The notes below the pieces were generated by a model. It made no database searches, was not told the origin of the DNA, and worked only from the letters and a program-made list of their open reading frames with translations. 64,000 nucleotides of DNA from Choristoneura fumiferana (Eukaryota > Arthropoda > Insecta > Lepidoptera > Tortricidae), in assembly GCF_025370935.1 (NCBI RefSeq), contig NC_133479.1:19004879-19068878 (forward strand), given 5' to 3'. Below are positions 11,396-20,860 of the stretch, in pieces (the stretch's first letter is position 1; each line of letters starts with the position of its first letter). A program made the position numbers and the translations under genes.

Positions 11396-11766
11396 GAGCC
11401 TTCGCCCACGGCGACTTTTTGTAGCGATGCAGTAGCGATGCTGTCCCGTGATCGAACCAATCTTCTTTCGAGAACTTTACGGCCCCATTAGCCATCTGTC
11501 TGTGTGTGACTGCGTCAATTAGTGTCAATTGTTTTTGATATTTATTTATTTACTTACTTTAGTGATACAACGGCTGTATCATTTAAATCTACTGTAGTAT
11601 ACAACAACATACAAGGGGTCTTCAGTCTTAGGTGAGACAACACGGATGAGCCGCGACCTCGCACCACTTCCCTGCGCGTGCGCATCGTCCGATGTTATCT
11701 TTATGACGAGCTGTACTGTCGCTGAAAAAGGCATTTTACATAATATTTTATTATTTCATTATATTT
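11396..11766. other. unassigned sequence
   Basis: Contains a GC-richer stretch (about 11640-11690). The 103-codon frame at 11646 runs into the SINE-A and is not considered a gene. Confidence 0.3.
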
Positions 11767-12075
11767 TGAAGCCATGGTGGCCTAGTGGTTTGACCTGTCG
11801 CCTCTTAAGCAGAGGGTCGTGGGTTCAAACCCCGGCTCGCACCTTTGAGTTTTTTCGAAATTCATGTCAATTACATTTGAAATTTACCACGAGCTTTGCG
11901 GTGAAGGAAAACATCGTGAGGAAACCTGCACAAACCTGCGAAGCGATTCAATGGTAGGTGTGAAGTTCCCAATCCACACTGGGCCCGCGTGGGAACTATG
12001 GCCCAAGCCCTCTTGTTCGGAGAGGAGGCCTGTGCCCAGCAGTGGGACCTATATAGGCCGGGATGAATGAATGAC
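11767..12075 (+). mobile_element. SINE-A copy, full length
   Basis: Head ccatggtggcctagtggttt, B-box gggttcaaacc, body gaaggaaaacatcgtgagga and terminal cccagcagtgggacctatat. Flanks cattatatttt and cataatatttt are a near-perfect target-site duplication. Confidence 0.9.
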
Positions 12076-12408
12076 ATAATATTTTAATCAATTTCCCTAA
12101 GGATTAGAGAAAAATATTATTGTGCATTTTTATTTGAAGTGGAGTTTTTTTTCGTATTTTAATTTCAGAGCTAAAATAAAATATTTTTACTACAATCGGG
12201 TTTTTAGACTTAACATTTTATGGCGTTCACTATCCGTCTGTCCAATGACATTTAAGGTATTAAAAAAAAACCTTAAAAATGCGAGTTGACATCGTGTATC
12301 GAAGATTTCGTACATCTCTAAAAATTCAAACTGTTTACGTTCTATCTCTGTAACGGTTAAATATAAAAAATGTAAGCTCGGAATGATAATAGAGAGAAAT
12401 ATACTGGA
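12076..12408. other. unassigned AT-rich sequence
   Basis: No gene or repeat recognised. Confidence 0.3.
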
Positions 12409-12880
12409 TCATCATGTCAGCCGAAAGACGTCCACTGCTGGACATAGGCCTCCCCCAAGGCTCTCCACTCAGACCGGTCTTGTGCTTTTCGCATCCACCG
12501 CGATCCCGCGATCTTAACCAGGTCGTCGCTCCATCTTGTTGGAGGCCTACCGACAGCTCGTCTCCCGGTCCGCGGACGCCATTCGAGAACCTTTTGACCC
12601 CATCGGCCATCAGTCCTGCGAGCAATGTGCCCCGCCCATTGCCACTTCAGTTTCGCAATTCTTCGAGCTATGTCGGTAACCTTAGTTCTATTGCGGATAT
12701 CATCATTTCTGATTCTATCCCGCAGAGAAACCCCGAGCATAGCCCTCTCCATAGCCCTTTGAGTGACTTTGAGCTTCCTCATGAGGCCCATCGTTAGCGC
12801 CCACGTCTCAGATCCGTATGTCATCACTGGCAACACACACTGGTCAAAGACTTTCGACTTCAAACACTGCGGTAATTTGG
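12409..12880 (-). pseudogene. RTE-type LINE (R1), last 148+ codons of ORF, 5' truncated
   Basis: The longest intact retroelement frame in the window. Read on the minus strand it has the end of the reverse-transcriptase domain (F-x-QCVLPVMTYGSETWALT), then the C-terminal region RAMERAMLGVSLRDRIRN, KWQWAGHIARR, GRWGQKVLEWRPR, GRPPTRWSDDLVKIAGSRWM, and the terminal GEAYVQQWTSFG stop. Endonuclease and the catalytic YxDD part are absent, so it cannot move by itself. Upstream of Met the frame stays open back to about 12880, then homology ends abruptly, typical of incomplete reverse transcription. Less damaged than the copies at 24838 and 63758. Confidence 0.9.
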
Positions 12881-13022
12881 ATATATACTGGATAGCATAA
12901 AGTATTAAAAACCAGTCAAGCGTAAGTCAGTCTTAGGGAAAACATTTAACCCTTGAAAATAAAACTAAAAAACGTTTCTTGTGTCAGAACGGAGCCCCCT
13001 TAGTTATTTGTTTTATTTTTAT

Positions 13023-13440
13023 TACCCGACTGCCCGAAGGAGGGTTATGTTTTTCGAGCGTATGTATGTATGTAAGTATGTATGTATATATGTCAACCAC
13101 TGTATATTTTTAAATAAACATAGTCCATTTCTTTGGTCCTCGCTACAGCCTAAACGGCTGGACGGATTGTAACATATGAGGTATCATTGGATTCGTCATA
13201 ACTGTCGGAGTGACAAAGGGTATATTATATTTCAATATGGCGTCTGCGAAAAAAAATATGGCGAAGGAATAAAAAAAAATATTTTGTATTGTAACATTAT
13301 GGGAATCAAATGAAAGCTAATAATTAGCCCATATTTAATATAGGGGTTATAATACTTTTAATCTACTATTTTCACAGAAATATCAAAAAAGTATAAAATA
13401 AAAAACATTAAATTAAAAAAATCAAAAAACCCGACTGCCT
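13023..13440. mobile_element. interspersed repeat bounded by acccgactgcc
   Basis: The word cccgactgcc occurs at both ends (13025 and 13430). Between them are a (gtat)n run, ggacggattgtaacatatga and AT-rich sequence. The following inverted repeat (13441-13640) may be the end of the same element. Class unknown; a non-autonomous rolling-circle or foldback element is possible. Confidence 0.45.
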
Positions 13441-13640
13441 TAAAAACTAAAAGGAATAAAATAAGTCTAGTGGTCTAGAACTCTGTCAAGAAGCTCATTT
13501 AAGGTTCAACAGTCGGGACCCATTCAAATCGTAACCAGCTCAAAAAATCTTGGTAATGGGTTCCGACTGTTGAACCTTAAATGAGCTTCTTGACAGAGTT
13601 CTAGACCACTAGACTTATTTTCTTCCTTTTAGTTTTTAAT
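13441..13640. mobile_element. near-perfect inverted repeat, about 83-bp arms
   Basis: Left arm 13441-13523 (taaaaactaaaaggaataaa ... agtctagtggtctagaactc ... ggttcaacagtcgg) pairs with right arm 13554-13640 (ccgactgttgaacctt ... gagttctagaccactagact ... ccttttagttttta) around a 30-base loop. Only a few mismatches. Confidence 0.9.
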
Positions 13641-13739
13641 TATTGTTTGTTGTAGCGTTGACGCTAGACATACAGCGCAAATATGCGTAAATTTGAGCTG
13701 TCTGTCTATCCATCAAAGTTCTCGAGCCATAGCGACAGT

Positions 13740-14240
13740 CATATCTTTTTCTACCCTTTAGGTACGGAAAACATTTTTCACACCTCTCCTTCAGAAAAGT
13801 AACTTTTCCTCCCTGACGAGAGGGAGCAAAGTGCAACTTTTCTGTTCAAGGCTTTTCTAAGTATTTTATTGCAAATGACATTTTTTGAAGTTGATAATTG
13901 TAAAGCCACGCCATTTTCTATGCTGGTTGCTCTTTAATAATACCTATTTAGATTTTTTTTAGCAGGTTTCTAAATGCTCGGTGTGAAAAGTTGTATGAGC
14001 CACTCGGGAGCAAAATTATTTTCGTCTTGGGCGTTAACACTTGAATCCCTCATAACGCTCAGGATTCTATTGCAGAATCCTTGGCTACATTCTGGATTCA
14101 ATGTACGCCCTCGCCGTAAATACACCATTTTGCTCCCTTGTGACACAAATAACTATTTCTCTCTCTTCAAGTGCCTCTCTAACTAGTGAAGATTGGTAGT
14201 CAGCTCCGCATTTTTTCCCCTACGGAAAAATTCGAGGACT
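13740..14240. repeat. probable interspersed repeat
   Basis: Landmarks acatttttcacacctctcct, cgagagggagcaaagtgcaa and tcgggagcaaaattattttc, with a short palindrome gattctattgcagaatcc. I have the impression of a dispersed moth repeat, but there is no second copy in the window to confirm it. Confidence 0.35.
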
Positions 14241-14754
14241 CTATTTAATTCTTCCCCACTTTTTTCCCTGACAGTCCGCCTCTTAGAGCGTAACGTGACA
14301 TTGCACTACTTATTTTACCTTGAGTGTACTATTGTCGTATAAACCAAATGTTCCCACCTCATCATGTCATTGTAGTTTACACAAATTAACTAACCTAATA
14401 ACTTGTTTGCTTGGCCAGCAATCAGCGGCTATTAATTGTTAGCTTAATGTTTGTTTACTGACTACAAATTATAAAGGGCAGTTAGTAATTAAATGGTATT
14501 TTTGTTTGATTCGTCACTGAAAAAAAGGATGATCGTCAGTTGTTTTGTATTATCAAGGTTGAACTAATTGGGTGCAAATTAGGCACTATGTTTTTCCGGG
14601 ATCCTTAACGGCTTGCGTTGTTGTTGAAAAACTGTAATGTTTATCATAACTCTTTTTTTTCCTGAATTCATTGATTATTCGGAATTGTATTAAAACAAAT
14701 TGTAATAAAAATAAACCTAACCTAACTTATAAAGTTCCATTATGTGAAAAAATG
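14241..14754. other. unassigned AT-rich sequence
   Basis: Nothing recognised apart from a short cctaacctaa motif near 14718. Confidence 0.3.
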
Positions 14755-14880
14755 TTGTTGTTGTTGTTGTTGTGCAACTCTTTATTGTACATAAAACATA
14801 TTCATATTACAATTAACAAGAGAAAGAGATATACAAAGGCGAACTTATCCCTTAAAGGATCTCTTCCAGTTAACCTTTGA
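14755..14880 (-). mobile_element. L2 LINE 3' tail with (TTG)n end
   Basis: Plus-strand order: (ttg)n, ctttattgtacataaaaca, aggcgaacttatcccttaaa, ggatctcttccagttaacct. Read on the minus strand it ends in a tgtacaataaag signal and a microsatellite, like the copies at 25292 and 49710. Confidence 0.7.
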
Positions 14881-15010
14881 ATGATTGAAAGGACAACAGA
14901 CACAAGAGTAGACACTACAATGGAAAGATAAAAGATAAAAGCAGCCATTTTTGAGCCATGGTGTAATTCCTGTGGTAATGTGGTCTAACTCACGATTCCC
15001 AAATACTACA

Positions 15011-15161
15011 TTTGCCAAACTGTTTTATTTCCCAACTCACAATTTTCTCCAAGACCAAAAAAAAGATCAGTGCATTTAGTCCTTTGTTTTTTATGAAATT
15101 TCCGAAAAAAAACATAGTTCTATTAAAAATTGTGGGTTGGGAAATGAAAGAGTTTGGCAAA
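15011..15161. mobile_element. MITE-like inverted repeat, about 35-bp arms
   Basis: tttgccaaactgttttattt plus cccaactcacaatttt at the left; aattgtgggttggg plus aaatgaaagagtttggcaaa at the right. Spacer about 80 bp. Confidence 0.7.
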
Positions 15162-15389
15162 TTATCCATTTAGGAATCTTGAGTTGGAAAAAGGCAGAAC
15201 TATCTCGGGACGGGACCCACCCATCACCTACATTTTACGTAATATTATTACCCGACGCATTGAGATTGAGAACTAAAATAAATCATCTAGCCGCAACCTA
15301 CCACAACACCTGCCTCGTAAATTATAATTTACAAGTGTAGTAATAAACTGCGGTTTAAAAACTTGCATTACAGGCGCTCACTTCATTGT

Positions 15390-15722
15390 TTTATGATAAT
15401 CATCATCATCATCATCCCAGCCTATATACGTCCCACTGCTGGGCACAGGCCTCCTCTCAGAACAAGAGGGCTTGGGCCATAGTTCCCACGCGGGCCCAGT
15501 GCGGATTGGGAACTTAACACACACCATTGAATTGCTTCGCAAGTTTGTGCAGGTTTCCTCACGATGTTTTCCTTCACCGCAAGCTCGTGGTAAATTTCAA
15601 ATGTAATTCCGCACATGAATTTCGAAAAACTCAGAGGTGCGAGCCGGGGTTTGAACCCACGACCCTCTGCTTGAGAGGCGATAGGTCAAACCACTAGGCC
15701 ACCACGGCTTCTTTATGATAAT
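15390..15722 (-). mobile_element. SINE-A copy with perfect 11-bp target duplication
   Basis: Insert 15401-15711 in reverse orientation: (atc)n tail, cccagcctatatacgtccca, body, then the reversed tRNA-like head ending accacggctt. Flanked by tttatgataat at 15390-15400 and 15712-15722. This proves insertion by target-primed reverse transcription and fixes both ends of the element. Confidence 0.95.
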
Positions 15723-15935
15723 ACTAGCCTCTATCCACGGTTTCGCTTCGCGTAACATTAGAACTGGCAGTCGAATTGAAGCTTTAGGATTTTCTGAAAG
15801 GAATTCCCGAAAATTACGCTGTAGTAATAAAAGTAACGATTTGCCTTTTATGAAGAATATCCTTCCAAAATTGTATGCCTTTTAGCGGTAAGGGTTTAGA
15901 GGTTTAACTTAGATTCCGTGGGAATATCTAGTTAA
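15723..15935. repeat. actagc-family interspersed repeat
   Basis: actagcctctatccacggtt then tcgcttcgcgt, gaattcccg and near the end tagcctttgtgttatttta. Related to copies at 20119, 21815, 25020 and 53862 (reverse). A widespread insect repeat; I do not assign its class. Confidence 0.55.
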
Positions 15936-15963
15936 AATGTAGCCTTTGTGTTATTTTAGATCT

Positions 15964-16176
15964 TTTTTTTTATTCGACTGGATGGCAAACGAGCAGGTGT
16001 GTCTCCAGATGGTAAGAGATCACCACCGCCCATAAACATCTGCAACGACAGGGTTATTGCAGATGCCTATGATGGGATACCTGCAAGCACTGCTGCTTCA
16101 CGGCAGGATTAGCGAGCAAAATGGTGGTAGCAATCCGGGCGGACCTTGCACAAGGTCCTACCACCTGCAAAATCTC
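15964..16176 (-). mobile_element. L1 LINE 3' tail
   Basis: Reversed poly(A) tttttttttattcgactgg, then tctccagatggtaagagatc and caccgcccataaacatctgc. The distal part (cctgccgtgaag-type region, gtggtagcaatccgggcgga, aaggtcctaccacctgca) is kept but the middle (gcctctaggttggcaac) is deleted. Confidence 0.8.
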
Positions 16177-16202
16177 CAGTTATTACATTTTAAAATCCAT
16201 GT

Positions 16203-16289
16203 AGTAGCACACGTACACGCACACGCAAACGCACACGCACACGCACAAGCACGCGCACGCGCCCGCGCACGCGCACACGCACACGTGTC
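16203..16289. repeat. (GCAC/GCGC)n alternating purine-pyrimidine microsatellite
   Basis: About 85 bases of acacgcac and gcgcacgc units with almost strict purine-pyrimidine alternation, grading from CA-rich to CG-rich and back. Confidence 0.85.
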
Positions 16290-16735
16290 TCTATCTCATA
16301 GAAATGTCCATATCTTCGTATATTTTAAGTTGTTTAATAATTTCTTCCACAACTTGGTTGGTCAAATTATAAAAATATACTTGAACAAAAAAGATACTTG
16401 CATATTTCCTGTTCTTACAAATATCCTTTCAATTTAATATCCCATCAACGTTTAAAACGCAAAGACATGTTTAGTTTAGGATTACGTAATTTTAACGACT
16501 GTCATTTAGCACTCTAAAGAACCTTATTACTTTAAATCATAGGTCACAGCTCAGTGTCAGTAATAAAATTAATTTAAAATCGTAAAATCTGGTTTATTAC
16601 CTTTATGGCTTAACCTTTTAAAATTATGTGTATCTTCTTAAATAAATTAAGTTATGCTCGTTTTTGCTATAGATATTAATATGTAGCCATTAAATTTAGT
16701 TTCATTATAGGTCATCCATCTCTACCGTTAAATTG
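16290..16735. other. unassigned AT-rich sequence
   Basis: No gene or repeat recognised; it has no match to the sequence left of block B. Confidence 0.3.
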
Positions 16736-16996
16736 TATATATTGAACTTGCCTTTATAGGATCTCGTAATAGAGATAAAGTTGACCACGTCGAAAAAGTA
16801 CTTTTTAAATATTTTATTCTATTTAGAATACGATGTAGTAGCTTAAACACATGTTAACTAGTTTAGTTTATCTACACTACAGTCAATCTATATATTTAAC
16901 ATAAATAACGGTCTGCTAAAATAACTGCTTCTTCCTAACCCTACTTACTTACCTACCTAGTATTTTTTGGATAGATTACCTATTCCTTGTAAATAA

Positions 16997-17002
16997 TTTA
17001 TT
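16997..17002 (-). promoter_or_regulatory. poly(A) signal AATAAA
   Basis: AATAAA on the minus strand, 36 bases past the stop codon of the gene at 17038-17770. In block B one T has been lost, leaving AATAAT. Confidence 0.6.
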
Positions 17003-17037
17003 TTTTCAATCTAACTAGGTGTTTAGTACAATTAGTA

Positions 17038-17770
17038 CTAACTGACAGACAAAGTACAGCGGCTAGAGCAGCGTAAACTACTGGAAAAGTCGATTTGTAA
17101 TTTGGCAAGTAGACAATTTTTGTATAGTGAAGTGCACAAAGAAGGTTTTTTTTTAANNNNNNNNNNNNNNNNNNNNNNNNNNNNNNNNNNNNNNNNNNNN
17201 NNNNNNNNNNNNNNNNNNNNNNNNNNNNNNNNNNNNNNNNNNNNNNNNNNNNNNNNTCTTTTTGCGTCGGCGGTTAAAAACAATATCGCGTCCACTACAC
17301 GACAAGCCTGCTCTTCGGTGTCAGCTGTCACCGCCAGCACACGCACAGAACAGACGCACCGTTATTACAAAAGTATGAGACTATTTTGTCACAGTGTTTT
17401 GCATACATATGTTACATTGAAACTTACTAAGACTTAACGTACTCTTAAAGCACAAGCTGCAACAAACCATTTCAATTCCTATGGCATTCTCTAAAGGTTT
17501 GTTTTCTAACAAGCCATTTTTGTCGCTTAGGTTATTTTGATATTCGCGCATCGATCTGCATTGAGACCCGGACAGTAATGTTTTTGTTATTGTTTTTGAA
17601 TTAATGTAACAATTATTACGCAGGCTTGCCCAACATTCCTTGGTTTGAAAGGCGGTTTCTTCAGAAATAGAAATAACAAGCTTGAAAGAGATAAGTATTT
17701 TTTGTTTCAAACTTTTTAAAACGACATCATCATCAAAAAGTAAAAAAATTCTTAAGCTTTCGTGAGACAT
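17038..17770 (-). CDS. three-exon gene, about 154 aa, unknown Cys-rich protein
   Basis: Not recognised. Exon 1 is 17428-17770, from ATG (residues MSHESLRIFLLFDDDVVLKS) through 114 codons plus one base to a consensus donor GTAAGT. Intron 1 is 103 bases (17325-17427) and ends gcggtgacag. Exon 2 starts at 17324 (TDTEEQACRVVDAILFLTAD) and enters the gap at 17256; block C shows it is 79 bases long and ends ...TGTTACAG before another GTAAGT. Intron 2 holds the gap. Exon 3 is 17038-17080, after ...cttttccag, ending ...RCTLSVS and TAG. Both junctions keep the frame. Unspliced, exon 1 would read on to a stop at 17381 (129 aa). Ten cysteines (46, 54, 71, 103, 104, 107, 122, 139, 145, 149) include VCCSLC. 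No signal peptide, membrane segment or known domain. The 46-60 region is faintly like the end of a ZAD zinc-finger domain, but a second CxxC pair is missing. Exon 3 is the least certain part. Confidence 0.6.
17157..17256. other. assembly gap (100 N)
   Basis: Exactly 100 N, a conventional placeholder for a gap of unknown size. It lies inside intron 2 and the last 11 bases of exon 2 of the minus-strand gene. It is preceded by a poly(T) run. Confidence 1.
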
Positions 17771-17964
17771 ATTTGAATAAAATTACAAAAGTGGGAGAGT
17801 GCAAGGGGCACCACTCATAAACGCACTCACCTGTGGAAAAGATCTTCCGAAATGATCGAAAGTAGTCGGACCATTCATGACTTATAATTGTGAGTTTCAC
17901 CGTTTAGTTGCTGCAATTTTAGTAAAATTTTGTTTTGATTACCTATGTGTGTGAACTACAATGG

Positions 17965-18100
17965 CGTCGGTGAGATTGCCCATTCGTTATGTGCATTTTT
18001 TGATATATGGATTTTGGAATTTAATTTGAAAGCCATATGTGCCAAAATCAATTACCTATGTGAAGAAATACATATAACGGAATTGGCAATCTCACCGACG
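17965..18100. mobile_element. palindromic MITE inside block A
   Basis: Ends cgtcggtgagattgcc and ggcaatctcaccgacg, continuing inward with cattcgttatgtg and catataacggaat. Its copy in block C is 61867-62003, so it predates the duplication. Confidence 0.8.
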
Positions 18101-18311
18101 ATAGGTACCTACCAAATTTCCATCCAATTTCGTCCTGCCCTATTGTCGTAAACTTACACTCACAATTTTTCACATTTATATTAGAAGTATATATCGATGC
18201 AGTCTAAACATAAACCTCGTTAGTGCGAAAATCTTTAAAAAAAATATTGTCACTAATATTCACCTGTACCACACCTTACCTCCATAATTCTATCTTCCGT
18301 ACAATACCTCA

Positions 18312-18982
18312 ATGTCAATAGGGACGCCAACCAGTAGTTCACAACGGGACAGGAAATATACTGCGACCACCCGCCCGAGACTTTGCGGACAAATCCTGTA
18401 TTTACGACAAACGTGAGTTATTTCTGAATGCACATAATGCACTTTAAACTCACTTTATGATTTAATCTGCTTTTCATATCCTGGGAGTGAGTTTATGTAA
18501 AAGGTGAAGTAAATTAAAGGCTATTATAATATTTATTAGATCTTTGCGTTTAGCAAAATATTTCATATGAGTATTATTGTTAATACAAAAACCGGCCAAG
18601 AGTAGTAGCCATTACGAAAAAAATAAGTAATATTATTGTAAGGATTTCGTATTTTGTACGGATAATTCCAAGTTTAGGTACATTTTATACCTTAGGCTGC
18701 TATTTAGTAGTATATCATACCTACTTCAGTTGGCCCGCAATCTAAGGGGTATGTGAATGTTTTTTTTAACACCTGGCTAATACTCAAAATATTTCAAATA
18801 AACCCTCAATTAATAACCTCAGCCCAAACATTGTTTAACAGATACTCCGATTACGCGTAACGATTAGCATCGCAGCTCACACAATAAAGTACAGTCGGCC
18901 ATTGTTGCGCGTGCGATCTAGAACGCGCCTTGACCGACACAATGCTTGCCGCCTTGGAGTGACTGTACTCGGATATCCGTGA
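18312..18982 (+). CDS. speculative two-exon gene, 62 aa, divergent from the minus-strand gene
   Basis: Exon 1 18312-18412 starts with ATG (MSIGTPTSSSQRDRKY), is GC-richer than its flanks and stops at a GTGAGT donor after ...RLCGQILYLRQ. A possible acceptor at 18894 (aataaagtacag) joins in frame to exon 2 18895-18982 (TRPLLRVRSRTRLDRHN ... LGYP, stop). The join gives a basic, Arg-rich 62-residue product matching nothing I know. The acceptor's pyrimidine tract is poor, and exon 1 can also be read on the minus strand as an open segment between ...aaatacag and a weak GTATTG donor. Both exons are identical in block C (62215-62315, 62819-62906). The strength of the call is the donor and composition, not homology. 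Confidence 0.25.
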
Positions 18983-19323
18983 TATACTTGTTATATATGG
19001 CATAGAAGTTACTACCAAGTATGTTTTACAGCCACTGTGATATATATTATTGTAGGGGCTTAAGTGGATTATAAAATGTATGGCCTAAAACACTCCTTGT
19101 AATTTGCCTGAGTAGAAATCCTACTAATAATATAAATGTGAAAGTTTGTGTGTGTGTATGTTGAACGTCAAGGAATACGTTAAAATAGCTAAAGAAAACT
19201 ATAACGGCTAAGTTTGCTTGAGAATTAATAGTAGATAGTTTACCCAAGAGTAAATAGTTTGATTTCTTCGTAACAGCTGCGGAACCCTATCTTGGACATG
19301 TCCACGCTCTTGGCCGTTTTTTT
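18591..19323. repeat. inverted pair of E-element ends
   Basis: The E-element end (aaaaccggccaagag ... tagccattacgaaaaaaa ... ttaggctgctatttag) at 18591-18722 faces an inverted copy at 19186-19323 (aaactataacggctaagttt ... gcggaaccctatcttgg ... cacgctcttggccg). The 460 bases between, including the possible exon at 18895, are not part of the normal E interior. A 30-base deletion removed the gtgtcggacac segment from the left end in A; block C retains it. Confidence 0.6.
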
Positions 19324-19978
19324 TGTTCTAGTAACTTAACACTCATAATCAAAGATCAAAGGCTGACGGACAAAGACAAATCATCATATTCTATTTAAGT
19401 GCCTAGCTCTTGTCGGTGGAGTAATTGTCATTCTGCACATAACCTTATCAAGCATTTAATAACAGTGGATAAAACAAGTGCAAGTCAACGGGTTCGACGG
19501 TGATTCTTGACTTAAAAATAAAGCTATAATCACTTTTATATTGCTCATATCTGTGATTATTTCTAGAACCGAGCCTATTAAGTCTAAAAAGAAAATATAT
19601 TCATATCATAAAACGGCTATAACTGGAACGCAATTAAAAAGGCGGTGTTGTAATAATTTTATTTATAATATATTTTAAACGGCATAGATTTGAAAGAGAT
19701 AAAATTATTATTTTTACCAACTAATACCAAGCTCTGTTTAAATAGTTTTAAAGTGCATTAAGCCTGTCTAAGTAAAGGGTTGGAGTAGAGTACTAACCGG
19801 TAATCCTTATTTTATGCAAAAAATAAATACGTAATTTTATTACGATACTAATATGATGTCAGAGGCATTTTCAATAAGTCCAACAGTGAGATTTCGCTTT
19901 AATAATTATAACGACTTTAGGACTTTTTAGCAAATCGTTTTTACTTAGCGTTAGCGAAACTATTTTTAACTAGCCATT

Positions 19979-20118
19979 AAGGTTAACGTACGAGTGCTGG
20001 TCACTGTCCCAATGGTTACCCCATTTTTAATTTTATGTCATTAGTAATAGAGGTGAGAGGAGCGTGTCAACCATTGGGCTTTAGCGCGTCGAGCACTCAG
20101 ACATTTAATTTTACCTTA
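19979..20118. mobile_element. MITE related to 51297-51423
   Basis: Left end aaggttaacgtacgagtgct followed by ggtcactgtcccaa; right end gcactcagacatttaatttt followed by acctta. The second copy has the same end words, which supports a family. Confidence 0.55.
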
Positions 20119-20207
20119 CTTGAGGCTTCGCTCATGTAAACCATTCGATTCGGCAGTTGAATGATATCGGGATTTCACTAAGTTTTCACGGGAATTCCTT
20201 AAAATAA
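20119..20207. repeat. actagc-family repeat fragment
   Basis: ttgaggcttcgctcatgtaa, gattcggcagttgaatgata and cacgggaattccttaaaat correspond to the beginning of the 15723 copy. The SINE-B begins where it stops. Confidence 0.5.
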
Positions 20208-20448
20208 ATAAATATCATGGGACACTTGACACCAATTACCTAGCCCCAAACTAAGCAAAGCTTGTACTATGGATACTAGGCAACGGATAAACATAACTTT
20301 ATAAGATAAATACATACTTAAATACATATTAAACATCAAGACTCAAGAACAAAAAATTCGTATTATTCATACAAACCGAGAATCGAACCCAGGACCTCAT
20401 GCAAGCTTCGTAGTCAGGTTCTCTAACCACTTGGCCATCCGGTCCGTA
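20208..20448 (-). mobile_element. SINE-B copy, near full length
   Basis: Reversed (aaat)n tail, tgacaccaattacctagccc, gcaaagcttgtactatggat, and the reversed head cgagaatcgaacccaggacc ... ctctaaccacttggccatcc. Confidence 0.85.
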
Positions 20449-20679
20449 AATACATGGTTATTATATGTTCCTCACCACCAATTTCCTCAACCAACTCAAA
20501 ATAAGGGACCGAGATCCCAACTCAGACGAATATACAATTATTCAATATACCAGAACCTTAATAGACTAATTTATTTTTATCTTAAAACTAACTCACACAC
20601 TTGTATCATAGAAAATATTTTGTAATGGCAATACGATACGAATGATATAATACCGACCAGCACCGCCTCGACTTTTGGC

Positions 20680-20860
20680 GTCCACTCGTTGTCGACAGGT
20701 GGTCCACGGGTGGACGCCACGTTGATAACGAGTGGACCTCGCGTGCTCCACGAATTTCCTACTAGGTAGTCACTATGGCGGCGAGCAGTGGGCTGTCACC
20801 GAGTGGTCCACTCGTTGTCCGCGCGTGGCTTCGCGAGCGAGGCGATCCGGTGACGCTACA
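20680..20860. repeat. structured segment built from a gtccactcgttgtc word
   Basis: gtccactcgttgtcgac (20680) and ataacgagtggac (20725) form an inverted pair around gtggtccacgggtggacgcc. The palindrome gagtggtccactc follows at 20801-20813, running straight into a second cactcgttgtcc. CpG-rich against AT-rich flanks. No gene seen. Confidence 0.5.

Larger units (their letters stand above)
16736..19841. repeat. block A of a locus duplicated at B (37937) and C (61233)
   Basis: The left part (16736-17156) reappears at 37937-38590. The right part (17257-19841) reappears at 61233-63757. All are in the same orientation at high identity, differing mostly by small indels plus a few larger ones (a SINE-B in B, about 75 bp and 17 bp present only in A near 17816-17950, about 30 bp missing in A near 18604). 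Homology starts at attgaacttgcctttatagg and ends at acgtaattttatt, where C carries an RTE insertion. The block holds the minus-strand gene at 17038-17770. Segmental duplication or an unresolved second haplotype are both possible. Confidence 0.9.

Noticed and set aside
16057..16437. 126-codon plus frame with His-Ala repeats
   Set aside because: It starts in a LINE tail and its repeat is a translation of the (GCAC)n microsatellite.
17428..17770. ZAD zinc-finger domain in the minus-strand gene
   Set aside because: The segment before residue 60 is loosely similar, but the two CxxC pairs of a ZAD are not present in order.
18312..18412. Insulin-like B-chain reading of RLCGQIL
   Set aside because: CGxxL matches by chance; the remaining cysteines, signal peptide and A chain are absent.
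18880..18972. TA-flanked MITE (tacagtcgg ... gactgta)
   Set aside because: Only eight bases at the ends pair; the inner sequence does not continue the inverted repeat.
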